The notes: generated by a model not told the origin, from the sequence alone. DNA of 24,471 nucleotides from Pleurotus ostreatus/Saccharomyces cerevisiae fusant (GCA_024196135.1 JAMQCK010000409.1:1-24471), one strand, 5' to 3'; positions 1 through 10,303 are shown, numbered from the stretch's first letter. Translations and numbers: made by a program.

Positions 1-336
1 GCGAGCTAGGTGGACTATCAGCATAAATCGGGGCGCCATCGCGACTGTGCACGCACGGGAGTGTCCCAGTTGAGACCCGCGCCTCCCTCATCGTCGGAAT
101 CAGCGCCGGAGGAGGGCAGGAAGTTGCGACGCTTGGAGATGTTCTCTTCGCGCTTTTGTCTACGAATCTCAACCTGCTGCTCCTCGCGGCGACGCCTGAG
201 ATCATCGGCCTTGAGGGCGCCTTTGGGCTTGTAGGCTGAAAAAGACGCGTCAGACACGCGTTGTGGACAGATCGCGGCGGATTAGAGGCTTACCGTCCCT
301 CCTGGCCTTCATCGTGCGAGATTCTGAGGGATCCAT
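1..336 (-). CDS. importin subunit alpha (karyopherin alpha), N-terminal part, cut by window edge
   Basis: This is the start of the nuclear import adaptor that binds classical nuclear localisation signals and hands cargo to importin beta. The exons I infer are 336-294, 235-57 and 5-1, the last continuing outside the window. The first two give 74 codons. The ATG is at 336-334. Residues about 15-45 form the importin-beta-binding (IBB) domain: KADDLRRRREEQQVEIRRQK followed by REENISKRRN, a basic autoinhibitory helix typical of the family. An acidic linker (SDDEGG) follows. The armadillo repeats that bind cargo must lie beyond position 1. Introns 293-236 (GTAAGC...TTTCAG) and 56-6 (GTGCGT...CCTAG) keep the frame. 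The identification is secure because the IBB is highly conserved; the third exon start (5 bases) is a guess from a CCTAG acceptor. Confidence 0.9.
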
Positions 337-586
337 GGCTGAAGTTATGTGGCTCGCTTTTGTTACTCGCACAAAGTGGAGGCAGAAAGACAAGATGGCA
401 CTCACTTTTAACGCGGCTTTTCTTGTCACGTACCACACGTGATCGTTGTCACAGTGTGACTCACATCAACAACGGACCCGCAGCCTTTGCTTTAGCCCTT
501 TGGACGAACAACCAAGGTCCTATATTACACTACTTGCATGCATCACAAAGCATTCAACCCCGAAAGATATATCCCGCTTTGTCCGA
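337..586. promoter_or_regulatory. intergenic gap: importin alpha promoter and dehydrogenase 3' end
   Basis: This stretch lies between the importin alpha start (336, minus strand) and the dehydrogenase stop (587, minus strand), so it should hold the importin promoter and the dehydrogenase 3' UTR. The only recognisable sites are an E-box (CACGTG, 436-441) and an imperfect palindrome GTCACAGTGTGAC at about 448-460. ORFs crossing here on the plus strand are antisense to both genes and have no protein character. Confidence 0.4.
436..443 (-). promoter_or_regulatory. E-box matching the Cbf1-type bHLH consensus
   Basis: On the minus strand the eight bases read ATCACGTG, which fits the RTCACRTG core bound by Cbf1-type bHLH proteins in fungi. 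The site is 100 bases upstream of the importin alpha start codon, a sensible promoter position. A CACGTG hexamer arises by chance about every 4 kb, so function is only suggested. Confidence 0.3.
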
Positions 587-1766
587 TCACTTCAGGACGT
601 TCCGAGGCGTCCCATTCAGGAATGCCACAATGTTTTCGACGGTTTCCCGGAAGAAACACTGTGTACAATCCTTAGTCAGCTATCGACAAACAGCGCCCTC
701 ACTCACCTCATAGCTCGTATCATTGACATATCCATTGTGGGGGCTGAGGACCACGTTGTCCAGCTTCCTCAGTGGGTGGTCCAGCGGCAGCGGCTCGACA
801 TCGTACACATCCAGCGCAGCGCTTCGGATTCCCCCCTTCGAGAGCACATCCACAAGCGCTGGCTCATCGACCAGCGGTCCTCGCGACGTGTTGACAAAGA
901 TCGCGGTGGACTTCATAGACGAGAGATCCTCCGCCGTGATCAACCCGCGCGTATCGTCCGAAAGGACCATATGCACGGACACAATGTCACTCGAGCTGAA
1001 CAGATCGTGCTTTGTCTTCGCAAAGTCAACGCCAAGTTCATAAGCGCGATCCTCAGTAAGGTGCGGAGACCATGCCTGCACACGCATGCCGAATACCCTC
1101 GCAATCTATTTAGGCTTTGTGTGAGCATGCAACTCAGCAGACTACACAAAAGTGCCAAACTCTCACCTCTGCTACCCGTGACCCCAGCCGTCCCAAGCCC
1201 ACCAGACCAAGGGTTTTCCCATACAGCCCAAAAGGAACCGCGGTCTGCCATTGAGGATTCGCCGAGCGTATGTTGTTGTGTTCCCTCGGTATCTCCCTGG
1301 CGGCGGTGAGAGTGAGAGCCCAGATATGCTCGACAGTCGAAGCGCCCTTGTTGTTCGTGCCGGACACTACGACGCCCTTCTGCGCAGCATACCCAGTGTC
1401 GATGCCACGGTTTTGAGACCCCGTCGTGGCGATGAGACTGCAGGGAACAGGTCGTCAGCTTTGCCCCAATCAGTCGCGATAAGATCTCGGATGGGGGAAG
1501 TAAGTGTATGAAGCATGGACAAGGACGTACTTCAGGTTCGGCAATCGGTCAAGTAAAGACCTATTGAACTTCGTCCGCTCCCGCATGGAGCAGATAATCT
1601 CGTACTTGCCCAGCCGCTCTACCAGCGCGTCCTCGTCGTGGAGGGTATCGTTGTACACGGTGATGTCTACCTTGCCATCAAGCGATGACCAGTCTGCGAG
1701 GCTCAAGGCAACGTTCTGATAGTCATCGAGGATAGCGACGGGTACGCGTTTCTGAGCGGCTGACAT
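587..1766 (-). CDS. D-isomer-specific 2-hydroxyacid dehydrogenase (phosphoglycerate dehydrogenase-like)
   Basis: This is an NAD(P)-dependent oxidoreductase that interconverts a 2-keto acid and a D-2-hydroxy acid. Exons are 1766-1531, 1437-1167, 1105-707 and 658-587, giving 325 residues, normal for the family. The Rossmann fold dinucleotide motif is GLVGLGRLGSR at about residues 156-166. The three catalytic residues are in place: Arg in NTSRGPLVDE (about 244), Glu in DVYDVEP (about 273) and His in SPHNGY (about 292). The N-terminal substrate domain starts MSAAQKRVPVAILDDYQ. The third exon begins at an ATAG acceptor that restores IARVFGMRV, which fixes the frame across that intron. The short last exon encodes 23 residues ending NGTPRNVLK. 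I cannot tell the substrate: the length is well below full 3-phosphoglycerate dehydrogenases with ACT domains, so a glyoxylate/hydroxypyruvate or general 2-ketoacid reductase role is as likely as serine synthesis. Confidence 0.92.
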
Positions 1767-2223
1767 GGTGTTCGACGGTTGGGGTCAAGTTGAATTTCCT
1801 TGAAGATGGGTGACCTACTGATGACGCGATTCAGCACGATTGCTCGCGAGCTCAGGGTCACGCTTCGCCTAGAGAGGTGGTTAAACGTATCGTGTATACC
1901 GACGATCCTGAATGACTGAGGATTACGACCTGAAGGCTAAGAGTGTAGCCAGTCCACCTACAGCGCAACGTAGAGAAAGGAAACGCGACAAGTCTCCAGT
2001 CACCGTTACCCGTACGGTCACAGTTCGAACTTAGGACATGGCCGCCGCAGATCTGCAAGCGGCACGGCGCAATCACTGAGGTTCACACCATCTGTAAACA
2101 GTCGCTAGAGAACATTGAATTAAGTAAAGTTGCAATACAAGGTCCATCATCATCTACGTGTCGTTGTCGAAGGGGTACTGGGGACGAATATCAGCCTATG
2201 CCTCGAGTCACAGTAATACAAAC
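1767..2223. promoter_or_regulatory. 457-bp gap: dehydrogenase promoter and RPN2 3' region
   Basis: Both flanking genes are on the minus strand, so this holds the upstream region of the dehydrogenase and the 3' UTR of RPN2. I see no RNA gene, repeat or supported ORF in it; the longest ORF (1858-2076, minus) has no recognisable features. Confidence 0.4.
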
Positions 2224-5200
2224 TCATACCTCAAATGGCGCAGGCGGCTCCGCCTCCGGTCCATCGTCCAACGCAATATGCCTGCCCGCACCCTGTGTCG
2301 CTCCAGCTGCCGGCGCTTCTGGCACAGCTTCCGTCGGCGGCCCCGCCAAGTTCACCGCCTCGAACTCGACGAACTCCGCTGGCTCCCCAGGTCGCCGGTC
2401 GTCCATGATCAAGATACCAGCGCCGCCAATGTAGGCCTCCGTCGTCAGCCCCATCGCCGCGGCCTGCGCCTTGCTCCGCGCGTTCTTTGACGCGGGCGGG
2501 GGCGGAGGCTTGATAGACACGGGGCGCACAGGCTGGTACCGGCCATCGGGCGGGAACTTGATGTAGGCGAGCTGCGCGGGGGTGACGCGGGAGAAGTTGG
2601 GCAACGATTCGGAGGAGGGTTCCTTGCGTTTTGGTGTAGAGGAAGAGGAAGGCTTGGCCTCCTCTTCCGGCTTCATCTCAACGTCGCCATCGCCCTCCTT
2701 CTTTTCATCCTGAGCGTATCTGTTAGACACGATATAACAGGCAAGAAACATATGCATACCAAGTCCATGCCCTCGCCCTCAGCAGCCTTCTTCTTTTCCC
2801 GGGCCTTCGCCTTGGCCGTCGTCGACAAGACCGCAGTCGCAACCTTCGTGACGGTCTCCTTCTTAGGCGGCTTCGTTGCTGGCGGGTATGCAAAGAGGCT
2901 TGGGCGCGCGTCGGAGATGAACTCGAATTTGGGTACCTATAGTCGTTGAGCACAAAACACTATCGTAGAAGAACGATGAACGTACCTTCAAGTCGCCATC
3001 GAGACCAATGATACCAGTAGGCTCGAAAGCGAGGCAAGCGCAGTGTGCCAAAGGATACCAGTACCAGAACTGGCAGAATAACACCATGCCAACGATGGCA
3101 CTTGTATTCCGCCCCCCGGCACGGCTTTGCAAGCTGATGGTGACGTTGCGGCCACCGGCGTCGATGAAGCCCTGACCGATGGCAGCACCGAAGCGAGCCA
3201 TGGGGTCCTCGTGCTTGTCGGAGACGACCTTGGTGTACAGAGCGCGCGTCGAGGCCATTGACGGTGACGAGGCTTCCGACTGCTGCACAAGAATCATACC
3301 GAGAGCGATGAAGGCACCTTGGCGGACGAAGTCAACGCCATCCTTCGTCATGGGCTCGAGGATCTCGACAGCGTCCTGAGGCAAAGGTCAGGGCAAAGCC
3401 GAAAACCGTCGCCAAAGAGCACGCACCTGAAGACCGGTACCGGCGCAAGCAAGACCAAGGGCAAGAGTAGCACCACAACGAACGTGCGGGTTGTAGCTCT
3501 CGCTCAGCAACTGCACAATGCGCGGGACCTGACCCGGATTCTTGAACAGCAAGAACGCGAGCGCAGTCACCGCTGCCCTCCGGACATCATCGGATGTGTC
3601 GGAGACGGCGATGTGCAGGAGTTGGCGGACGGCGTTGTTGTTTGAGGTACCGGCGTACGCGAGGGCAAGAGTGTAAACACCACCATAGCGGAGAAGGGGG
3701 TCCTAGGAAGGGTCAGATGGGTGTAGAGAACATCATATGCAAGATGCTTACCTTATCCTTCAGCAGCGTCTTGACGGTCTCGTCCGCCTTCTCCTGCTGA
3801 CCATAGTAGATGAAGGCAACACCGATAGCAAGCGAGCGGATGATCTTCTCGTGCTGCGTCTCACGAGCGTAGACCAGCATCTCGTTGACGGGATCCTCCG
3901 CAGCCGTACCAAGCATGACCAAGCCCATCGCAAATCCAGCAGCCTCTCCGGCCACGGCCGAGTCCATGAACAAGACGTTCTTCAGGTCCTCGAAGGCGTC
4001 CATGCTGTTAGAACCCATCGCCGCAACACCAAGACCGAGGGCAGCACCGTGCTGGACGACCTCGCCTTGCGCAGCCTTGAGAGCATCTCGTAGGTAACCA
4101 ACGACGCCAGATCCACATCCAGCGCTGATCAGGCCGAGAGCGTATAGGGAGCCGCCCTCAGAGTACGCGGCGCCCTGTATTGTGCTCTCGCCACCCTCCT
4201 GAGGAAGGTATGGTCCGAGGATAGTCATGCCCTGCTCAAAGTAGCCCTTGTGGATAACGCCGAGGGCAGCCGTTGCAGTGAACTTGGCCCAGTTGGTCGC
4301 CACACCGAGCCACTCCAAGTTTTCCCGCAAGAAGATGTCGGATGTTGTGCCAGAGTGCATAAATGCGTTCTGGAAGGTGAGGGCGGTGTGGTAGACGGAT
4401 GAGCGGGCTTCCAAGACTTCCTGCAACAGTGTCAGCGATTGTATGCCAGCAAAGAAGTCATGAAGGTTACCTTGGTGTTCTTCAGGATGAGAAGGTCGAC
4501 CTTGTTGTTCTTCTTCAAGAACTCGAGGTAGAGCTTCACGGACTCCTCCCCGGTCAGGATCATACGAAGCTTGTCGTAGATGTCTTTCGTGGTCTAACGA
4601 GAATAAGCACACGATCCACAGCAATAATCGCACAACATACCTCATCGCCTTCAGGGAGTTCTCTGCGGATAGCAGCCAAGAAGTCCTGCGCACCGCTCTC
4701 CACAAGGTCGAAGGCGAACTGGTACGCAAGAAGCTTCTCGTTGGGGATGAGGGAGGTGAGGAAGTACACAGTCAATGATGAGTTGCTGAGCGTGATGAGG
4801 AGACGCGTCAACGCGTGCGCGTAGGGAGAAGCCTCGCCAGACTTTGGTCGCGGGAAGAGAGGGAAGAGGAAGTTGAGGACCTCGTCACGGTATGAGAGGG
4901 AGAAGGCCGTGTCAACGACAGCCTCCATGGCGTATGAGAGGAGGGAAGGGTCGTTGGTCTGATCGTAGATCTGGGAAACGATGTCCAGACGGTGCGCCTC
5001 AAGCGCAATGCCAATAGCCTGTGAAGTAGGTGAGATGATGTGTACACGCGCGCCTGTCGAGATCGGCGCACCTGCTTGTATTCCCCATCACGGATGCAGC
5101 GGGAGAAGATGCCCTCGATGATGTTCTGCAGCCGCGGGTCGATCTTGCTGCCAGAGTCCTCTGACCTCATCGAGATGTACTGGTCAATCGCCTTTGCTGT

Positions 5201-5632
5201 TGGCTTGTCAGACGCGATTTGTGGCACCTAGTAGGATGTAGACTCACAGACGACAGTTTCCACATACTCCTCTGAGCCGGGGACGGCGGTCTCCTGCTCG
5301 AACGCGTTGCCCGCGCCGAGAGCAAAGAAGAGCGCCTCCTCGTACTCCCCAAGGAAGTAGTAGACCTTGCTCGCGACCAATGCTGCCACATTCTTCGCAC
5401 TTGCAGAGATCTCATCGCCTTCGTAAAGGGACTCTCTGCAGGGGGTGTAAGTGCTCGTAAACGCGACACGACGCGTCAGCCCGTACATTGTAGTGATCTG
5501 CTCTGATATTTCCGCCCAGAACTGCGGGACGAGCGTGTTGAGCACCTTGAGCGCATGCTCTTTGAAAACCGGGTCGGGCTCGTTGAGCAGCGCGAGCGTG
5601 CCGGCCGCAGAGGACTGGGGGCGGGCGACCAT
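2224..5632 (-). CDS. RPN2: 26S proteasome regulatory subunit Rpn2 (PSMD1)
   Basis: Rpn2 is the large non-ATPase scaffold of the 19S base and helps dock Rpn13 and the ubiquitin-processing subunits. Ten exons: 5632-5487, 5435-5248, 5196-5072, 5018-4641, 4593-4471, 4420-3752, 3702-3427, 3375-2986, 2936-2760 and 2709-2224, giving 985 residues, close to the usual 950-1000. The N-terminal helical region contains [21 protein letters not shown] and EYVETVV. Residues about 365-735 carry the proteasome/cyclosome (PC) repeats, seen as recurring small-residue blocks: [76 protein letters not shown] and [17 protein letters not shown] Lys/Ala/Glu-rich charged stretch (about 780-850) precedes the conserved C-terminal domain, where Rpn13 binds in known Rpn2 proteins. 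The introns at 5486-5436 and 5247-5197 are both 51 nt; the second hides a stop-containing segment, and choosing its CAACAG acceptor restores VVSKAIDQY. The start is the ATG at 5632, with Cox13 divergent 147 bp away. Confidence 0.95.
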
Positions 5633-5779
5633 AGCGGGAGTAACAATACAAGGCAGACGCGGCCTGATGCGCACTCGAAGGACGCGTAACGCTGTGGCTG
5701 TGCTCCCACGCGCGGGTCTCGGCCAACGCCGAACCCATTTCTGGTTTTCCGCACGTCCCCGAACTTGTAAACTGCATCC
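5633..5779. promoter_or_regulatory. 147-bp bidirectional promoter between RPN2 and COX13
   Basis: The start codons of the proteasome gene (minus, 5632) and of the cytochrome oxidase gene (plus, 5780) face away from each other across only 147 bp, so both promoters must share this segment. It contains an ACGCGT hexamer near 5692 but no clear TATA or CCAAT box. Proteasome subunits and respiratory-chain subunits are both broadly expressed, so sharing is plausible but not shown. Confidence 0.6.
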
Positions 5780-6372
5780 ATGTCGCTCCTCGCGCGCAAC
5801 GTCGCCCGCTCCTCCCTCCGCGCGGTGCGCCCGATGGGCCGCCGTGGCTACCTCACTCCCAACCCCGAAGCTGCCGAGCAGTTCGTTGCCCGCCAGAAGG
5901 CCGTCGAGCAGCACGCCGCTGGTACGAGATAATAGGATCGTTATACGCGCGCCTCCTTACACGCTCTGCAGAGACGACCGACCTGTGGCGCAAGGTCAGG
6001 TGTGTACACGCAATGTCTCTTGCAGAATCAAGCGCTGATCATACCCCAGCTTCTACGTCTGCATTCCTGCCAGTGAGTGAGGCTTGAAGACGCCCCGCAA
6101 TCCATCATAACCCCCTCGCCAGTGCTTGTCTGCGGCGCCTACGTCTACAAGAAGGAGACGGACCACCTGGCTCACCTTGAGCATCTCCGCCACGAGAACG
6201 ACGGCGTCCTTCCCCAGCCCCCCGAGTACGAGTACCTCAACATGCGCCGCAAGCCCTACCCTTGGGGCAAGAACTCTCTTTTCTTCAACCCGGAGGTACG
6301 CATACATCTTCCGCCCATCCATCCGCTTCCTGACCCCGTCCCCAGGTGCAGAAGAACCTTGAGGAGGAGTAG
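5780..6372 (+). CDS. COX13: cytochrome c oxidase subunit VIa (Cox13/COX6A), mitochondrial
   Basis: This is a small nuclear-encoded subunit of respiratory complex IV in the mitochondrial inner membrane. Exons are 5780-5921, 5972-5999, 6050-6072, 6123-6295 and 6346-6372, giving 130 residues. The N-terminus is an Arg/Ser/Ala-rich presequence (MSLLARNVARSSLRAVRPMG). A single membrane segment follows at about residues 54-73 (VSFYVCIPAMLVCGAYVY), introduced by the family signature TTDLWRKVSFYV. The C-terminal intermembrane-space part has YEYLNMRRKPYPWG and SLFFNPEV, the hallmark of subunit VIa. Two of the internal exons are very small (28 and 23 nt), and the spliced frame is fixed by the protein match. 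The last exon encodes only VQKNLEEE and the stop. Confidence 0.95.
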
Positions 6373-6898
6373 ACATTTTCATCTTGCAATCAACGAATTT
6401 CGGTCGAGACATAGTCTGGACCGCGTCTGATGACCTTGCGGGGAGCCTACCCTTCCGACGTCTGCCGAGCATCAAAACATTCCAGCGAGCTGCGTGCAAG
6501 CTGCAAGGTATGTCTGAGTCCCAGCATGCGCTGCAGCGTTGTCCTTGGTGGCTGCCAATGAGCACTTGCCTTTTGGTCGTTATTTATTGCCTCCGTGATT
6601 GGATCATCGGTCAGACTCGAGCAGTCTTCCCTTTGCCCCAGTTCATTCTCATGGTTGCTTTCTACCCAAGACGCGATGGTTCCCTTGCTCAAGTGCACAA
6701 GGGCTTCATCGTCGCTAATCCTTAGCCGTTGGTCTTGTAGTGAAGCCAGAAACTTTCAAGGTAGAGTCGTCCTGGCGCATACATACAGTGCAAGCGAGGA
6801 TGCAGACGGGCTTGCGTATATGGTTGTACTTTGTTCTTTCAATTGATACATACATGATTATACTTCCAGATTTCAGCATCGTCCTCAACCTCGTGAAT
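6373..6898. other. 526-bp convergent gap with no gene seen
   Basis: This lies between the stops of COX13 (plus) and the DUF7721-type gene (minus), so it should hold two 3' UTRs. It is less GC-rich than the coding sequence, especially around 6820-6900. ORFs on both strands are short with no recognisable domain. I see no tRNA, repeat or transposon remnant. Confidence 0.4.
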
Positions 6899-7869
6899 TT
6901 ACTTGGCAAACTGGGACGCCTGAAAAAGGTTGTCAGCGCGTGAAGGTCATTGGGGACGAGCTACGCACCAAGCTGAGGAGCTGGCCCAGGCCACCCGAGT
7001 TGCTCCCACCAACGGTGGTCGAGCTTCCGCCCCCACTGAGCTTGCTCTGCACGAGCAGCTTCACGACCGTCATGGCAGCGCCGTTGACAGCGTCCTGCTT
7101 GTCGCCCGACGCTGACGCGCCCTTCTTGTCGAAGAGCTTGGCGGCCTCGCTCATGGCGGCGGCGATGAGCTCAGACTGGGAGCTCTTCCCGCCGGAGCTG
7201 GTGGTGCTTGCGCTGGAGCTCTTGCCTCCACCGACAAACTGCTTGAAGACCTGCGATCAAGTGAGTGCGCTGTTCGCCCAGAGACATACGGTACAGCATA
7301 CCTGGAGGGCGGCAGCGCTGCCCAATGACTTGGCGTTGACACCGCTAGCATCGTCGTCATCGTAGACCTTCTTGTGGGTCTTGGTGACATCCTCCTCATC
7401 GATGGGTTCTTCGTGCTTGCTCTTCACCAAACGTGAGTATGTATGCCCAGGATCAGCACGAGATACTCACCTTGTTGTTGTTGATGAAGCTCAGCGCAGT
7501 GCTGAAGAGGGAGCTCTCACCAGAGCTTTGGGTGCTAGCCTTGCGAACGACATCGTCGTCATCAACTACAATGGCGATCAGTGACCATCTCAGAGCGCAC
7601 TGAACACGCCCTCACAATCGTAGCCGCTGCTGCTATGTGTCCTGTTCTCAGACGTGGGACGGTTCAGCTCCTGGCCGCCCGTCTTGCTCACATCGGCTGC
7701 ACACGCCGCAGATCAGCACCGATCTCGCAAGACGGAAGGAAGCGCGCGCCACCCACACTGCGAGCGCTGGTACGCGTCAATGCCCTGCTTGGCGAGGTTC
7801 ACAAAGTTGTCCTGAGGGGGGCAAGGGTGAGCACCTGAGCACGTCCGAGAATTCCAGAACGCTGACCAT
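6899..7869 (-). CDS. conserved fungal protein of DUF7721 type (possibly beta-flanking protein)
   Basis: The function is unknown. The predicted exons are 7869-7867 (ATG only), 7811-7757, 7696-7616, 7565-7471, 7421-7302, 7250-6969 and 6919-6899, giving 218 residues. The start-codon-only exon is inferred because ATG|GTCAGC...CTCAG|GAC joins Met directly to DNFVNLAKQGIDAYQRSQ, the expected start for this kind of protein. The middle part has DDDDVVRKAS, SLFSTALSFINNNK and EEPIDEEDVTKTHKKVY. The C-terminal part has an Ala/Ser/Gly-rich helical region (SELIAAAMSEAAKLFDKKG, DAVNGAAMTVVKLLVQSKL) and a Gly/Ser tail ending GLGQLLSLASQFAK. From memory this resembles the DUF7721 family, and similar basidiomycete proteins are labelled beta-flanking after the gene beside the A mating-type locus. 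I could not verify that link, and no homeodomain or MIP gene is in this window. The acceptor at 7422 could instead be six bases later (exon from 7415). Confidence 0.72.
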
Positions 7870-8599
7870 CGTCGAGTGTGTTGGTGTTCGGTGACAGGAG
7901 GGTGCCCGTGCCGGCGGCGACGCGCGCCTGACGACGCCGCACGTGGGCGATAAGATACGGGATTCCGGGCCGTGCCTGCTGCGTGACTATTGTTTGCCTG
8001 TGCCTTGTCGTTTCCTTCCATGACCGCCTCCTCTCCTCGTTTGGCGACGCGCGGCCAATGGGAGGCGGGCGCCGGGTGCCTTGCAATATTCGAAGACTCT
8101 GGAGCGCATATCGTCGATGACCCAGCTCGGTACTCCCGTTGCTGGTAAGATCTGTACCAGCTCAGTTCAGACGGTCAAGCGGAACCTGCTGTACCATCGG
8201 TGGCATACTATCCATTGCAATGCCTCGCATATCCTCTCATGTGTATCGGGTGAGACCCCAGTGCGCCGCCTTTACAGACGCCGTACTCCTTGCAAGCTTC
8301 CGTCGATTGTTCCAAATACGGAGGATTTACCGCCACAGCAACTCTCCGTCCTGTCATTTCGAAACGGCCTCGCCATATGCCGTTAAGGAGCGGTCTCCAT
8401 GCTATCAGCCTCGGCCGACTCTGCCAAGTTCGGCTGGATCTCTTGCCTATAGGGGTCTGCGAGGTCCCGCCGACATCAACTCTTATCAACGTTCATATAC
8501 CATGGGGTCGAGTCCCACAGCGTGTGGCGGGTCCACTCCACCCGATAACCCCTGGGCGCCTATTCAACCCAGGCTCTTACAAGTACCGTCACCGTCGGG
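7870..8599. promoter_or_regulatory. 730-bp divergent upstream region between the DUF7721-type gene and receptor 1
   Basis: The flanking starts (7869 minus, 8600 plus) diverge, so promoters of both genes should be here. A CCAAT pentamer is present on the plus strand at about 8055-8059. No supported ORF, RNA gene or repeat was seen. A tRNA T-arm-like sequence near 8503-8517 does not fold into a tRNA. The length, several times that of the other divergent gaps here, allows for regulated expression of the receptor. Confidence 0.45.
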
Positions 8600-10303
8600 A
8601 TGGCGCTCCCCCCTGCGACCTCCTCCCTCCCCGACTCCATGCCGGCGTTTTCCACTGACCAGGTAGTAGGCTTGGTCTTCATAACGGCTGGTGGATTCCT
8701 GTCTGTAACTGCTGTGTCTTCACTTCTCCTGTACGTTCTTGTGAGTACGATCTCCCATCTTGCGCGTCTCGGACTCGCTTACACGGTACGCAGTACCTGG
8801 GTTTACGCCACCAATGGTCCATCTCCACCCTCATCCATTACTACTTCGTGAACTTGATGTTCGCGGAGCTCATTCAGGCGTTGGGTATGTTCGATGAGCC
8901 TTCCCATTCCAACGGCAACTGAGATGCTGCTATAGGAGGCGTCATGACTGTCGAATGGATTGTTAGACGGGTGCGTGGCAATTTCTTCCTTTTTCAATCT
9001 GTCCTGACTCCCTTCCAGGGCGTTGAGGAAGGTGCCCTTTGTACGATGCAGGGAGCTTTCAAACAGCTTGGGGATGTCTGTGCGTTGCTCCATACCTGCG
9101 CTCCCATCTCATCCTGACGCACACCTCCTTCCAGCTGTTGCGCTCACGTAAGCCGACGTCCACGGTGCTCTACTATGGTTGACTGAAAGCCGTCCTTGAC
9201 AGATCCATCGTACGTTGACAAGCAAGGCGCCGCTACTCAGAAGACTGACGCGTCAAAGGCCATAGCCATCCATACATTCGCCGCCATCGTCTTCAAGATC
9301 ATCACACCCCACAGCCTTGCTGTCGCCACCATGGGCTTCATCTGGGTCTTCTCCATTCTCGTGGTGGCCGTACCCGCAGGACTGAATGCCGGGCGGTATT
9401 ACGGGAACACGGGATACTGTAAGCGCCACGTCGCGCGTGTATGGTATTCATCTCCTAACGGCGCGTTCACAGGGTGCTGGATCCAACAAGACTTCGACCA
9501 CCTGCGCATCCCGCTAGAATACATGTGGATGTGGGCGGCAGCGTTTATCAGTATTATCTGCTACGCGTGCGTGGCGTTCGTCCTTCGAGGTTGGTGATCT
9601 TCCATATCTATTTTTCTTCGTGTCTCATATGTTCCGAAGGTCACGATTTGGGTATGGCGAAGTTTGCGCAAGGACGGCGATTCAGCATGTCCACGATGGA
9701 CCGCGGCAGCCAGCGGAAAGCCAAGAACTTGGCCATGCAGATGCTCTTGTACGTCGGGCTTCTGCCGCTCTTCGTGTCCGCCCGAACTGACGATGCTCCC
9801 AGCTACCCTGTAATATATTTCATCACTGTATTCCCTATCGCGGTTGTACGATGGATGGCGTTCTCGGGCTACGACATCCCATTCGAGGCCACGGTGCGTG
9901 GGCGCGTCTCGCCAATCATTGAATAGCTCTAACTCTGACATCGTGGCGGCAGGCTTTCGCAGATACGCTATTCGCGCTATCGGGGCTATTCAATGTCCTG
10001 CTTTACGCCTGGACGCGACGATCCATCATCACCGGGAACAAGCCGACTACGGTCAGCGGCTCGCGGTCGGGCTCGACCTCATACCACATGCACCATACCT
10101 CGATGGCGGCTGACCTGCGCTCGCCGACGACGGTGCACTTCAAGGATATGGCTTATCCGCCGAATTTGGTGACGCCTGCCGTGCCGAACGATATCCTTGA
10201 CTCGCGCGACGCACCACAAGTCAAGGTCGTCTCGTACCCAGGCCATTTCTGGGAAGATAGTGCGTGCTCGATCATTGACGCCAAAGCCATCGCGGTATAC
10301 TGA
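8600..10303 (+). CDS. seven-transmembrane receptor 1, cAMP-receptor/Git3-like class
   Basis: This is a predicted plasma-membrane G-protein-coupled receptor; the ligand is unknown. Exons: 8600-8740, 8794-8884, 8936-8970, 9019-9079, 9135-9147, 9203-9209, 9259-9418, 9473-9589, 9640-9748, 9803-9893 and 9953-10303, giving 391 residues. Seven hydrophobic segments fall at about 15-47, 57-77, 95-125, 136-156, 183-207, 236-262 and 272-297. The conserved pair of extracellular cysteines expected for a disulfide is present (ALCTMQG before TM3, and YYGNTGYWCWI in the loop after TM4). TM5 reads EYMWMWAAAFISIICYAC, TM6 includes FPIAVVRW, and TM7 ends in YAWTRR. The C-terminal tail of about 90 residues is hydrophilic and Ser/Thr-rich. 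The exon of 7 nt (9203-9209) is required because reading on hits a stop, and the same exon exists in receptor 2. The intron after it (9210-9258) uses an AAAG acceptor. Class assignment rests on the YYGNTG-WCWI loop and TM5; it is not a Ste3 pheromone receptor. Confidence 0.85.

Noticed and set aside
446..1309. 287-codon plus-strand ORF
   Set aside because: It is antisense to the dehydrogenase exons, which have clear catalytic motifs on the minus strand; the plus-strand translation has no protein-like features.
5198..5247. RPN2 reading frame resuming at GTG 5227 as a separate gene
   Set aside because: The upstream frame stops at a TAG that lies inside a 51-nt intron; splicing with the CAACAG acceptor restores the conserved sequence, so it is one gene.
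7713..8021. ATG at 8021 (minus) as start of the DUF7721-type gene
   Set aside because: The 102-codon ORF from it is Arg/His-rich and shifts out of the conserved frame; it gives no clean splice into DNFVNLAK, unlike the ATG at 7869.
8503..8517. Sequence TGGGGTCGAGTCCCA resembling a tRNA T-arm
   Set aside because: The loop lacks the TTC start, and no matching acceptor stem, anticodon arm or D-arm lies at the right distance upstream.
9210..9240. CTCAG acceptor at 9240 in receptor 1, adding six residues
   Set aside because: It would make a 31-nt intron with no room for a branch site; the AAAG acceptor at 9258 has CTGAC upstream and matches the paralogue.
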